A DNA stretch of 64,000 bases from Metaruminococcus_A sp003150405 (lineage in GTDB: Bacteria > Bacillota > Clostridia > Oscillospirales > Ruminococcaceae), in assembly GCA_902489745.1 (NCBI GenBank), contig CABUBB010000004.1, forward strand, positions 118,620 through 182,619, read 5' to 3'. The notes below the pieces were generated by a model, which had not been told where the DNA came from, did not search any database, and saw only the letters and a program-made list of their open reading frames with translations. Shown piece by piece: positions 26,860 through 35,805 of this stretch; the stretch's first letter is position 1; each line of letters opens with the position of its first letter. The position numbers and the translations under genes were made by a program.

Positions 26860-29478
26860 TTATTGCAGAGCTTTTAGGCTTTCCTCAATTTTAGCAAGGC
26901 GCTCTTCAGCGCGGACGAGCTTTTCACGCTCCTGCGCGACTACCTGCTCCGGCGCCTTTGCAACAAAGCGCTCATTGCCGAGTTTACCGCTGATGATGGA
27001 AATATCCTTCTGGCAGGCGGCAAGCTCTTTGTTCAGACGCGCAAGCTCCTTTTCCCGGTCGATGAGATCGGCAAGCGGGATAAAAATGCGTGCACTGTCG
27101 GTCACAGCGGAAACAGCGCCCTCTAAATGGTATTCCGGCGCAATTTCCACCTCAGAAGCCCCGGCAAGGCGCTTGATGAACGGCTCGCCAGCTGCAAAGG
27201 TATCCGCATGCTGGGTTTCAATATATACCTTCGCTTTGCGGGACGGCGGCACGTTCATTTCAGCCCGCGCGTTGCGGATGGCCTTGATAGCGTCCACCAC
27301 GCGGCCGAACTCCCGTTCCTCCTCTGCAAAAGCAAAGGCTTCGCTGTATTCCGGGAATTTGGCAATCATAATGCTCTCGCCGGTATGCGGGAGCGCCTGC
27401 CAAATTTCCTCGGTAATAAACGGCATAAACGGGTGCAGCAGCTTGAGAGTATTGCTCATCACGTAGACCAGCACCCGCTGCGCGTTCATTGACTGTTCGC
27501 CGCCCGCCTGCAAACGGGCCTTGCAGAGCTCAATGTACCAGTCGCAGAAAACGTCCCAAATAAAGTCGTAGAGTTTGGCGACCGCAATGCCAAGCTCAAA
27601 CTTATCAAGGTTCTCAGTCACCTGCCGCACAAGCTCGTTGTACTGCGCGAGCACCCACTTGTCCTCGGCGGTAAGGGTTTCCGGCAGGGATTCGTCGGTG
27701 ACTTCCTCCGAGAGATTCATCAGGATAAACCGGGATGCGTTCCACAGCTTGTTTGCGAAGTTGCGGCTGGCACGGACCTTATCGTCAGAATAACGCATAT
27801 CGTTTCCGGGGCTGTTGCCGGTGGCGAGCATAAAGCGCAGAGCATCCGCGCCGAACTCATCAATGACCACCAGCGGGTCAATGCCGTTACCAAGGGATTT
27901 AGACATCTTTCTGCCCTGCGCGTCGCGCACAATCCCGTGGATGAACACGGTGTCAAACGGGGTTTCCCCGGTTTGCTCAATGGCGGAAAAGATCATCCGC
28001 GCCACCCAGAAAAAGATGATATCGTAACCGGTGACCAGCGTTGAAGTCGGGTAGAAGTATTTGAAATCCTCGCTCTCCTTCGGCCAGCCAAGGGTCGAAA
28101 AGGGCCAGAGGGCAGAGGAAAACCAAGTGTCCAGCGTGTCCTCGTCCTGCCGCATTTTCGCACCGCATTTTGGACAGACGTCCACATGGTCTTTGGAAAC
28201 CGCCATTTCCCCGCAGGCGTCGCAGTAATACGCCGGGATGCGGTGCCCCCACCAGAGCTGGCGGGAGATGCACCAGTCTTTGATGTTCTCCATCCAGTGG
28301 AAGTAAATCTTTTCAAAGCGTTCCGGAATAAAGCGGGTTTCTCCGTTTCGCACCGCTTCAATAGCCGGTTTGGCGAGCGGCTCCATTTTCACAAACCACT
28401 GCTTGGAAACCCGCGGCTCAACGGTGGTGTTACAACGGTAGCAGCTGCCAACATTGTGGGCGTGGTCGCGGACCTTGACCAAACCCCCCTCCTTTTCCAA
28501 ATCGGCCACAATGGCCTTGCGGGCCTCGTAGCGGTCCATCCCCTCATATTTGCCGCCATTTTCATTGATGTGCGCGTCATCAGTCATGACGTTGATCACC
28601 GGCAGGTTGTGGCGCAAGCCAACCTCAAAGTCATTCGGGTCGTGCGCCGGAGTAATTTTCACTGCACCGGTTCCAAATTCCATATCAACATAGCTGTCAG
28701 CCACCACCGGGATTTCACGCCCAACCAGCGGCAGAATGAGCATTTTGCCGACCATATCCTTATAACGCGGGTCGTCCGGATGAACCGCAACGGCGGTATC
28801 GCCCAGCAGGGTCTCCGGCCGGGTAGTGGCAATCTCAATAAAGCCGCTGCCGTCGGCAAGCGGGTAATTGATGTGCCAGAAATGCCCGGCCTGTTCGCTG
28901 TACTCCACCTCGGCGTCCGAAATTGAGGTACAGCAGTGCGGACACCAGTTGATGATACGCTCACCGCGATAAATAAGCCCCTTGTTATAGAGCTTGACAA
29001 ACACCTCTTTCACCGCTTCGGAGCAGCCTTCATCCAGGGTAAACCGTTCCCGGCTCCAGTCGCAGGAGGTGCCGAGCTTTTTGAGCTGTTCCACAATGCG
29101 GCCGCCGTACTGCTCCTTCCAAGCCCAGGCGCGTTCCAGAAATTTTTCGCGGCCCAAATCAGCCTTGGAAAGCCCTTCTTTGCGCATGGCTTCCACAATC
29201 TTCGCCTCGGTTGCAATCGAGGCGTGGTCGGTGCCGGGAATCCAAAGTGCAGCATAGCCCTGCATCCGCTTGTAGCGGATGAGGATATCCTGCAGCGTTT
29301 CATCCAGCGCGTGCCCCATGTGGAGCTGCCCTGTGATGTTCGGCGGCGGGATGACAATGGTATACGGCTTTTTCTCCGGATCCGGTTTGGCGGTAAAGTA
29401 ACCGCCGTTCATCCAAAATTGATAAGTCCTGTCCTCAACCTCTTTGGGGTTGTAGAGTTTTTCAAGTTGTTTTGCCAT
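26860..29478 (-). CDS. valS: Valyl-tRNA synthetase
   Basis: The 872-residue class I enzyme has the HIGH-type motif PPPNITGQLHMGHAL near residue 45, the KMSKS motif GRKMSKSLGNGIDP, the editing domain (about 180-350), and the C-terminal coiled coil (LIDREKELARLNKELAACQ). I chose ATG 29478 (MAKQLEKLYNP) because AAGGAGGAAG lies just upstream; the open frame extends further but runs through the T-box leader. Regulated by a tRNA-Val-sensing T-box. Confidence 0.97.
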   Translation of the reverse strand: MAKQLEKLYNPKEVEDRTYQFWMNGGYFTAKPDPEKKPYTIVIPPPNITGQLHMGHALDETLQDILIRYKRMQGYAALWIPGTDHASIATEAKIVEAMRKEGLSKADLGREKFLERAWAWKEQYGGRIVEQLKKLGTSCDWSRERFTLDEGCSEAVKEVFVKLYNKGLIYRGERIINWCPHCCTSISDAEVEYSEQAGHFWHINYPLADGSGFIEIATTRPETLLGDTAVAVHPDDPRYKDMVGKMLILPLVGREIPVVADSYVDMEFGTGAVKITPAHDPNDFEVGLRHNLPVINVMTDDAHINENGGKYEGMDRYEARKAIVADLEKEGGLVKVRDHAHNVGSCYRCNTTVEPRVSKQWFVKMEPLAKPAIEAVRNGETRFIPERFEKIYFHWMENIKDWCISRQLWWGHRIPAYYCDACGEMAVSKDHVDVCPKCGAKMRQDEDTLDTWFSSALWPFSTLGWPKESEDFKYFYPTSTLVTGYDIIFFWVARMIFSAIEQTGETPFDTVFIHGIVRDAQGRKMSKSLGNGIDPLVVIDEFGADALRFMLATGNSPGNDMRYSDDKVRASRNFANKLWNASRFILMNLSEEVTDESLPETLTAEDKWVLAQYNELVRQVTENLDKFELGIAVAKLYDFIWDVFCDWYIELCKARLQAGGEQSMNAQRVLVYVMSNTLKLLHPFMPFITEEIWQALPHTGESIMIAKFPEYSEAFAFAEEEREFGRVVDAIKAIRNARAEMNVPPSRKAKVYIETQHADTFAAGEPFIKRLAGASEVEIAPEYHLEGAVSAVTDSARIFIPLADLIDREKELARLNKELAACQKDISIISGKLGNERFVAKAPEQVVAQEREKLVRAEERLAKIEESLKALQ

Positions 29479-29499
29479 AACTTCCTCCTTAAAACAATG

Positions 29500-29850
29500 G
29501 TTTGCCTGCATGCGGGCAAACAAAAAACCCGCCGCAAGCACATTCGTGCCTGGGGCGGGTTTTATAAACCCGTGGTACCACCCAACTTCGGAGCCAAACT
29601 GCTCCGCGCTCATCCAGTACGGGAATTTCCGATACTGCGCCCGGATAACGGCGGGCAGCCGTTGAAGCCTACTTGGAAACCAAACAACAGAGCCGCCGGC
29701 TGCACGGCGCCGTCCCTGTCAAAGCTTCCGTTGGGTTCAAGGCTCAGGGGCTACTTCCATACGCTCCTCACGAAAGCTCACACCAACCGCCTTCTCTCTT
29801 GGCTTCGGGCACGCATGTACTCCTCCCCGTCACAGCCTGTGACGATATCT
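29500..29850 (-). promoter_or_regulatory. T-box leader riboswitch (tRNA-Val) of valS
   Basis: On the minus strand the leader has an AGAGAG-type motif in stem I (AAGAGAGAAGG), the specifier context GGAAGTAGCCCCTGAG with GTA (Val) at 29752-29754, and the T-box core GGGTGGTACCACGGG (29566-29584). A terminator follows, with stem AAACCCGCC/GGCGGGTTT at 29525-29562 and then Ts. UGGU in the bulge would pair with the ACCA end of uncharged tRNA-Val. Uncharged tRNA should stabilise the antiterminator and allow valS transcription. Confidence 0.93.
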
Positions 29851-29856
29851 ACCAGT

Positions 29857-29885
29857 AGTATACCCAGAATTACAGGATTTGTCAA
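29857..29885 (-). promoter_or_regulatory. SigA-type promoter of the valS T-box leader
   Basis: TTGACA (29880-29885), 17-base spacer, TATACT (29857-29862) on the minus strand. The -35 element overlaps the last codons of the upstream yhfC-like gene. Predicted start near 29850. Confidence 0.88.
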
Positions 29886-30709
29886 CTTTTCTGCATAGTA
29901 CGCACCACATGATTCTGCGGCTGGTTTTTGCCAAACCTGCGGTAAAGGTAAAACGCCAGGCATGCCACAAGCACCGACGCCACCAGCGTCAACACTTCAG
30001 CCAGCCATACATTTGTCACAATTCCCGTTTGATACAGCCCCGCTGGTGAGTTGCTAACCGCATGCAGCAGTACGGCAAACGCATACCAAACCGTTGAGAG
30101 ACGGCCAGTAACCGCCATCCAAATGATAACCGAAAGTGCAATATGCAGAAGGATGGCGACAATCCGCTCAAATCCAACAAGGAAAAATTCCCCCGCCGGA
30201 GTTTGTGTCAGGGTACCAATCATCTGGTTGACATTGTCAAGCTGTTCGCCGGAAAGCCCCTCGGTGAAATAAGAAGCGCCGTTTGCGTTGAGGTTGGATG
30301 CCGTGATGAGATTTCCCGTACAAGCAATGCCCGCAAGCAGAATGGCCTCAATACCGCCGTGGCCGGAACCGTACATCATGGCGTCGTACACCTCCGGCAC
30401 CTTCTGCTTGCGGTTGAGCAGCCAAATCCCGAAAAAGCGGCCGGTCTCCTCAAATACACCGGCGGCAAGGCAGGAATAAACAATGCGAAACGCCGGGTCG
30501 TTAAATGCCGCCGCCATTGAAGCAGAAACAAACGCATGCAGCATCTGCTCCAACATTAAGGCAAATACAATAAACAGCCCTGCGCCGACAAACGCGGTGC
30601 TGACATACGCCCCTTTCCAACGCTTAAAATAAACCACCAAGAACACCGGAAGCCCCACCGCAATACACAGTGAGACAATCATTCCGGAAATTGCCAGCGA
30701 CGATACCAT
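29882..30709 (-). CDS. YhfC-family intramembrane metalloprotease-like protein
   Basis: The 275-residue membrane protein has about seven hydrophobic segments and the motifs of the YhfC/PrsW-like clan: FEETGRFF (about 85), GSGHGGIEAI (about 113) and LLHAVSN near 225. The glutamates and histidines on these helices are the proposed catalytic positions of this glutamic/CPBP-like protease superfamily. Substrate and role are unknown. It is separated by 64 bp from rqcH upstream, and its 3' end contains the valS -35 box. Confidence 0.8.
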   Translation of the reverse strand: MVSSLAISGMIVSLCIAVGLPVFLVVYFKRWKGAYVSTAFVGAGLFIVFALMLEQMLHAFVSASMAAAFNDPAFRIVYSCLAAGVFEETGRFFGIWLLNRKQKVPEVYDAMMYGSGHGGIEAILLAGIACTGNLITASNLNANGASYFTEGLSGEQLDNVNQMIGTLTQTPAGEFFLVGFERIVAILLHIALSVIIWMAVTGRLSTVWYAFAVLLHAVSNSPAGLYQTGIVTNVWLAEVLTLVASVLVACLAFYLYRRFGKNQPQNHVVRTMQKS

Positions 30710-30773
30710 CTTTTCAAACTCCTTCCTGCGGCTTAACGCCTGTCAACCGATTATGTCCCCCTTGCAGAGCGCC

Positions 30774-32537
30774 TTATTGTGCCAGGCGTTCGACAAGGGC
30801 TTGGTCCGGCGTAATGTACGCCGTTTGATAATTTTCAAAAATCACCATGCCGGGCTTGGCGCCATTCGGCTTGTGCACGTTTCGGATTTCGGTATAATCT
30901 ACCGGAACCTGCCGGGATTCCGCCGCCTTGCTGTGGGTGGCGGCAATAACAGCCGCTTCTTCCACGGTTCGATCTGGCACGGCCTCGCCGTTGGTCACAA
31001 TAATAACGTGAGAGCCGGGAATATTATGGGTATGCAGCCAAATATCATGGTTCCGCGCCTCCTTCATGGAAAGACGATCATTCTGCTTGTTGTTGCGCCC
31101 ACAAAGGATGGTAAAACCGTCTGACGAACGGAACCGCAGCGGCGGTTTGGGCTTGAGCTGCTTTAAATTTTTGCGGTGGTAGTTGCGCAAATATCCGCCG
31201 TCGATAAGCTCTTCGCGGATTTCAAGCAGCTCGCTTTCTCCAGTGGTGCGGGTAACTTCATCAAAAACCGAATCGAGATAAACAAGCTCTTGCTCCGCCT
31301 GGGCAATGAGGTCGGTGAGCATTTTTTCCGCCGTCGCCGCCTTGCGGTATTCATTGTAATATCTCTGCGCATTCTGAGAGGGGCTAAGCGCCGGGTCAAG
31401 CCGAATGGTCACCGGCCGGTTCTGGTCATAGTAATTTTCCACTGTGACCAATTCCATTCCCTTTTCCATCCGGTAAAGGTTGGAATTGAGCAAATCCCCA
31501 TAGACCTTCAGGGTATCCCGCTCCCCGCATTCGGCAAGCTCCTGCCGCTGAGCATCCAGCTTGCGCTGGGTGCGCTCGGTGCGGTTGACAATGAGCTTGA
31601 GCAGGTCGTTGGAACGCTGCTTCATCCGGGAAATCTGGTCGCGGCGGGAATAAAAATCATCCAGCAGTTCGCTTGCCGTTTCGTAGGGCTTTGTCAGCAT
31701 CGCCGCCCCATATTGGTGGATTTCGGTAAAACAGAAATCCTTTGGCGTTCCGTTTAAATCCAGCGCCATAGTCATGTGCGGCGTTCCGGCACGCAAATCT
31801 TCCCGCACGCGGTTTAGGAAAAAGGAAAGCCGTTCCTTCTGCGCTTCGGTCAACTCGCTGCGCAGCACCTCTGCCCCCCGGCAGGCGTAAAAAACCGCCT
31901 CACGCGCAAAAACAGGGGAAATTCCCTGCAAAATCCCCACCAGCACTTTGGAAAGCTCCTGATCCTTCGGATAAGCCTCCACTGCGGCTAGTACCGCCTG
32001 ATTGTCAGCTTCCAATAAGCTCAGCTTATCCTGCACCGGGGGCAGCACATAAGGCATTTGCGGAAGAACCGGCCGCACGCTGGACATTTCCGGGTCAACT
32101 CGTTTAATCGCGTCGATGATCCTGCCGTCCTGCCCCACCACAATCAAATTGCTGTGGCGGCCCATAATTTCCACCGCAAGGGTGACCGTAACAAGATCCC
32201 CCAGTTCGTTGATGGTTTCAAAGTCCAGATACAGCACTCGGTCCAGACCGAGCTGCCGCACCGCAGTTAGTTTGCCAGAGCCCAAATACTTGCGCAACAG
32301 CATGCAGAACATCGGAGGCGCCTTAGGGTTTTCCAGCGTGACCTTGGTAAAATGAAGCCGCGGGCTCCCGGCTCCCGTACTAATGAGCAGCTTTGCGCTG
32401 CCGCTGCGGTGCCGCAGGGTCAAAACCACCTCTTCGCGGGAGGGCTGATGGATTTTGTCAATCCGCGACCCTACCGCGTCCTGAAGCTCCGCTTTTATAA
32501 ACGTTAAAAAAACACCATCCAGTGCCAATGATTTCAC
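30774..32537 (-). CDS. rqcH: Ribosome-associated quality-control protein RqcH (NFACT family)
   Basis: The 587-residue protein has the NFACT-N domain (start MKSLALDGVFLTFIKAEL), a segment EIMGRHSNLIVV, the helix-hairpin-helix/coiled-coil middle (about 260-430) and the NFACT-R domain with LWLHTHNIPGSHVII-like sequence (here IWLHTHNIPGSHVII). RqcH binds stalled 50S subunits and adds alanine tails to the nascent chain. Older annotation calls it a fibronectin-binding protein. It is preceded by a long transcribed-looking leader (see 32538-32972). Confidence 0.94.
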   Translation of the reverse strand: MKSLALDGVFLTFIKAELQDAVGSRIDKIHQPSREEVVLTLRHRSGSAKLLISTGAGSPRLHFTKVTLENPKAPPMFCMLLRKYLGSGKLTAVRQLGLDRVLYLDFETINELGDLVTVTLAVEIMGRHSNLIVVGQDGRIIDAIKRVDPEMSSVRPVLPQMPYVLPPVQDKLSLLEADNQAVLAAVEAYPKDQELSKVLVGILQGISPVFAREAVFYACRGAEVLRSELTEAQKERLSFFLNRVREDLRAGTPHMTMALDLNGTPKDFCFTEIHQYGAAMLTKPYETASELLDDFYSRRDQISRMKQRSNDLLKLIVNRTERTQRKLDAQRQELAECGERDTLKVYGDLLNSNLYRMEKGMELVTVENYYDQNRPVTIRLDPALSPSQNAQRYYNEYRKAATAEKMLTDLIAQAEQELVYLDSVFDEVTRTTGESELLEIREELIDGGYLRNYHRKNLKQLKPKPPLRFRSSDGFTILCGRNNKQNDRLSMKEARNHDIWLHTHNIPGSHVIIVTNGEAVPDRTVEEAAVIAATHSKAAESRQVPVDYTEIRNVHKPNGAKPGMVIFENYQTAYITPDQALVERLAQ

Positions 32538-32972
32538 CTACAAACAACAAAATTCCGGATACAAGCGCTTTCTCGCATTGAGAAACCCCGGGGTAAAATA
32601 CAAGCTTAAACCAATCAAGCTATGCATAATCAACACAAAACAGATAAACGCCCTACGTCCCAAAAACAAGCGTGCCTGCACCTACACCGGCAAGCTGCCA
32701 AAAACGGCGGGCCGCATATTCCAAAACCAGGCTGTTGGTGGGGTCGTACCGCGCAGGATCACCCACTAGCCTGTCGATGGATTTGCACTTCGCCGGAATC
32801 CCACGCAGTTACTCACACTGCGTAACAGCCGCGTTTGGCCGTACAGCGCGCACTACAGAGGTATGATCCCATAAAAGGCGCGCAAACACCCACAGCAAAA
32901 CCGTGCATTGCCGCGGTTTTGCATGGAACAATGTTCTCATCGCGGTCAAAATCTTTGATTTTGGGCACCGCA
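32538..32972 (-). ncRNA. Candidate structured RNA or long leader upstream of rqcH, family not recognised
   Basis: This 435-bp stretch has no convincing gene but lies just after a strong minus-strand promoter. It holds several clear inverted repeats. Examples are AAAATC/GATTTT (32950-32964), GCAAAACCG/CGGTTTTGC (32895-32923), GCGCGC/GCGCGC (32846-32883), ACGCAG/CTGCGT (32802-32824), and nested CAGGCT...GTGGG/CCCAC...AGCCTG (32728-32775). I tested it by eye against T-box, TPP, cobalamin, c-di-GMP, 6S and RNase P signatures and saw none. It may be a standalone small RNA or an rqcH leader. Confidence 0.5.
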
Positions 32973-32978
32973 GAGGTT

Positions 32979-33007
32979 ATTATACCACACTATACCTTTT
33001 GCTGCAA
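32979..33007 (-). promoter_or_regulatory. SigA-type promoter upstream of the rqcH leader RNA
   Basis: TTGCAG (33002-33007), 17-base spacer, TATAAT (32979-32984) on the minus strand, starting 10 bp after the nif3 stop codon. Predicted start near 32972. Confidence 0.75.
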
Positions 33008-33016
33008 AGCAACAGA

Positions 33017-33769
33017 TTACAACCACTCCATCAGCGGCTGATTGGCCTCTGGTTGAAAAAAGCGAATATCCGGGAAAGCGGCGGATAACCGCCGGATCAG
33101 TTCCGGCACCACCACGGTTTCGGTCTCGAAATGTCCGGCGTCCACAAGGGTGAGTCCTGCATGCCGGGCGGCAACCGCTTCATGATGCTTGACCTCACCG
33201 GTCAGCAACGCATCTGCGCCCTCCGCAACCGCCTGTTCCACAAAGGAACCGCCGGCGCCGGAACAAACCATAACCGTTCGTACCGGCCGGTTTCCAAGCA
33301 CCGCGCGAATCCCCTTGCTTCCCAGCCGTTCTTTGCACAGCCGCGCGAACGCGCGGGGTTCCGCCGGTTTTGACAAAACACCTCTGCGGAGCAGGCCGTC
33401 GTCCGCCGTGCAAACCTCCTGCAATCCAATACAGGCGCAGAGCACATCGTTGACGCCGCCCGGCGCTTTGTCGAGGCAGGTGTGGCTGGAGATAACCGCC
33501 ATTCCACGGCGGAGGCAGCCGTAAACAACGGTGCCGTCCAGCACGCTCCGAAGAGGATTAAACACAACCGGATGATGGGTGATGATCAGCTGCGCTCCCG
33601 CTTCGGCGGCCTCCTGCAAAACCTGATCCGTCACATCCAGCGCCACAGCACAGGCGGATACCTGCTGCTCCCCGCTGCCGAGCAGTAGGCCGCAGTTGTC
33701 ATAATTCTCCGCCAAAGCAAACGGATAGGCCTCATCCATCCAACGCAGCAGTTCCGTAACCTTTGCCAT
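33017..33769 (-). CDS. Nif3-like dinuclear metal-centre protein
   Basis: The 250-residue protein has the family pattern ALAENYDNCGLLLGS, the metal ligands IITHHPVVF and SSHTCLDKAPGGVND, and a C-terminal histidine/glutamate pair (GHFETE). It is the short form without the PII-like insert seen in Bacillus YqfO. It is proposed to bind two metals and to act as a hydrolase, with unknown substrate. Overlaps trmK by 38 bp, the same pairing as yqfN-yqfO in Bacillus. Confidence 0.9.
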   Translation of the reverse strand: MAKVTELLRWMDEAYPFALAENYDNCGLLLGSGEQQVSACAVALDVTDQVLQEAAEAGAQLIITHHPVVFNPLRSVLDGTVVYGCLRRGMAVISSHTCLDKAPGGVNDVLCACIGLQEVCTADDGLLRRGVLSKPAEPRAFARLCKERLGSKGIRAVLGNRPVRTVMVCSGAGGSFVEQAVAEGADALLTGEVKHHEAVAARHAGLTLVDAGHFETETVVVPELIRRLSAAFPDIRFFQPEANQPLMEWL

Positions 33770-34457
33770 CCGGTATTTCCCCCTTAATTTGGTTTATCAG
33801 TGTTTCCAGCTTCGCAATTTCAACCGGATCCGGCCGTCTGGTCTGAAGCAAGCCGTCCCGCTGTTTGCCCAAGCGGCCGGCCACCCGGCGCAGATAGCTT
33901 ACCGCCTCTGTGCCGGTTTGCCCCAGCAGCAGGCCGGTATACGAAAACAAATCCCCTGCCTGCCGTGCCCGCCCGGTATATGCAGCCGTTAAAACAGAAT
34001 AGACAAAACGGCCGTCCGCAACCGCCGTTTCTGAAAGCAACTCAAAGCCCGCCTGGCATAATCCGCGCCGGAGCACTTCGGGCTTGGTCATGGGCTGCAG
34101 CACCAAGCGCTTCTCCGGGCAGTACAGGCGGGCGTCCTGCAAAATCGAAACGATTAAATCACCGCCCATTCCGGCGATGACAACATCGGAAATTTCGTCG
34201 AGCGGAAGCGCCTTCACCCCATCGGACAAAACAGGAAAGACCCGATTTTCCAACCCGTATTGGCGGATGGTTTTCACCGCCTGCTCCAACGGACCGTGGT
34301 TAATATCCGACGCGTAGACCTTACCGCATCTGCCCATCTGAACAAGGGCGCAGGCGAGATAACCATGGTCGGTGCCGACATCAGCGGCAACCGAACCAGA
34401 GCGCACAGCAAGCGCAGCCGTTTGCAGGCGCGGGCTAAGCCTGAGCGGATTCTGCAT
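33732..34457 (-). CDS. trmK: tRNA (adenine(22)-N1)-methyltransferase, TrmK family
   Basis: The 241-residue SAM-dependent methyltransferase has VAADVGTDHGYLACAL (SAM loop), ASDINHGPLEQA and VIAGMGGDLIVSIL, as in TrmK/YqfN. It modifies A22 in the D-loop of some tRNAs. I placed the start at ATG 34457 (MQNPLRLSPRL), the usual family N-terminus, which overlaps the upstream transporter gene by 23 bp; an alternative ATG is at 34478. Coupled to nif3. Confidence 0.9.
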   Translation of the reverse strand: MQNPLRLSPRLQTAALAVRSGSVAADVGTDHGYLACALVQMGRCGKVYASDINHGPLEQAVKTIRQYGLENRVFPVLSDGVKALPLDEISDVVIAGMGGDLIVSILQDARLYCPEKRLVLQPMTKPEVLRRGLCQAGFELLSETAVADGRFVYSVLTAAYTGRARQAGDLFSYTGLLLGQTGTEAVSYLRRVAGRLGKQRDGLLQTRRPDPVEIAKLETLINQIKGEIPDGKGYGTAALDG

Positions 34458-35727
34458 AGTCGGATAAAGCCTCCTCATCTGCTTTTGCAAGTAGTTTCGT
34501 GGTGTGTCGGCCAAGCCCAACCGTAATAAATTGGGTCAGGGTCAACACAATAACGGCAATCACATACCCCATCTGTTCTTTGGGGAAGGCCAGCAAAATA
34601 AAAATACCGAGAATACGCCCAAAGTTAAGGAAAACCTCTTTGATGGAGAAATATTCCTCACGGGCGTTGGGTTCCGCCTTTTTCTGGATCAGCAAAAAGA
34701 AAATGCTGCTGGACGGATTGACAATAAAGGTGTTAAAAAAGGCGTTGAGAAACGCAAACGCAATGATCAACTCCGGACTCATCCCCCAAACGAGCAGCAG
34801 CGCGGCAGCAAGCAAAACGGTGGTTGCCGTAAACATGAGCTTAATGCGGTTGCTCGGCCGCGATATTCTCCCAACCACCCAAAAGGAAATGATCGTTCCC
34901 ACGCCGGTCAGCAGGGTGTTAAATCCCATCAGGGTTTCGCTCTTGACCGTTTCAAACAACAGGATATTGAGTAAAAAGTTAAAGGTACCCTCACGGACGC
35001 CGCGAATCATTTCGGTGGACATGCCGCACCGCCAGCAGGGATCCAAAACAATCTTTTTCAGTGCACGCCGGTAATAGGTATTGGTCTCCTTTTTCTCCGC
35101 TGGGACAACATGCTTCGGCAAACGGAGCGAAAGCAGAATTGTCACCACCGCAATGCCAAAGGAAAGCCCGAACACCACCGTATAACCGAGAAATCCGCCA
35201 ATCTGTTCAATGACAAATCCGGAAAGGGCCGGCATGGTCAGGGTGATAATCCCATTGACAAAGCCAATAAACGCCAGGGCAACGTCCCGCCTGCTGTCCA
35301 GCGTAAAGGCAGAAACATAGGTGGAATAGGTCAGCCAGTAAAAACCGTTGGAAAAGCCGGTGAGGATACCGAAAACCGGCATCATTTTATCGGCGCTGTT
35401 CATGGTGAACAGCAGGGTGGTATATAGCACAATAAACCCCATAATGCCAATACGAGTCACCAGGTTGGTGTTCTTTTTCCGCATAACAAACACCGCGAGG
35501 ATCATCATAATCCCGGTGAATAGAAAATTAAGCATGTTATACCATTTAACAATATCACCGTCGCCGGAGACACGCATAAGCAGCGTGGTGATATAGACAC
35601 TGACCAACCCCTGAAACAGGTTGTAGGTACAGTGCATGGTGGCAAATTTTTTAAATTCCGCCGTCATCTGGTTGAGGCCGAGGCTGTCTTCCAGAAAGGC
35701 ACCTACCCGTTTCATAAAATACTTCAT
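34435..35727 (-). CDS. MFS transporter, first of a tandem pair
   Basis: The 430-residue protein has 12 predicted membrane segments and begins MKYFMKRVGAFLEDSLGLN; the paralogue next to it begins almost the same way, which supports this start over the longer frame. The loop GFSNGFYWLTYSTY and the segment GMSTEMIRGVREGTFNFLLN are shared by both copies. Similar to poorly characterised YqgE-like permeases of Firmicutes. Substrate unknown. It is followed directly by trmK. Confidence 0.85.
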   Translation of the reverse strand: MKYFMKRVGAFLEDSLGLNQMTAEFKKFATMHCTYNLFQGLVSVYITTLLMRVSGDGDIVKWYNMLNFLFTGIMMILAVFVMRKKNTNLVTRIGIMGFIVLYTTLLFTMNSADKMMPVFGILTGFSNGFYWLTYSTYVSAFTLDSRRDVALAFIGFVNGIITLTMPALSGFVIEQIGGFLGYTVVFGLSFGIAVVTILLSLRLPKHVVPAEKKETNTYYRRALKKIVLDPCWRCGMSTEMIRGVREGTFNFLLNILLFETVKSETLMGFNTLLTGVGTIISFWVVGRISRPSNRIKLMFTATTVLLAAALLLVWGMSPELIIAFAFLNAFFNTFIVNPSSSIFFLLIQKKAEPNAREEYFSIKEVFLNFGRILGIFILLAFPKEQMGYVIAVIVLTLTQFITVGLGRHTTKLLAKADEEALSDYAESAQA

Positions 35728-35805
35728 TTTGCATACCGCCAATCCTTGAGCAAAATAAGAAAGACCTCTTTGAGACAACACCGGGCAGCAAAAGCGGGCA
35801 GGCGT

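Noticed and set aside
29479..29613. Longer N-terminus of ValRS in the same frame
   Set aside because: The added codons lie in the T-box antiterminator/terminator and precede a canonical ribosome-binding site at 29478.
32538..32972. 6S RNA, RNase P RNA or a known riboswitch upstream of rqcH
   Set aside because: Key signatures were absent: no GAGGAAAGTCC (RNase P), no matching outer closing stem for 6S, no TPP, cobalamin, T-box or c-di-GMP core. It is kept only as an unassigned candidate.
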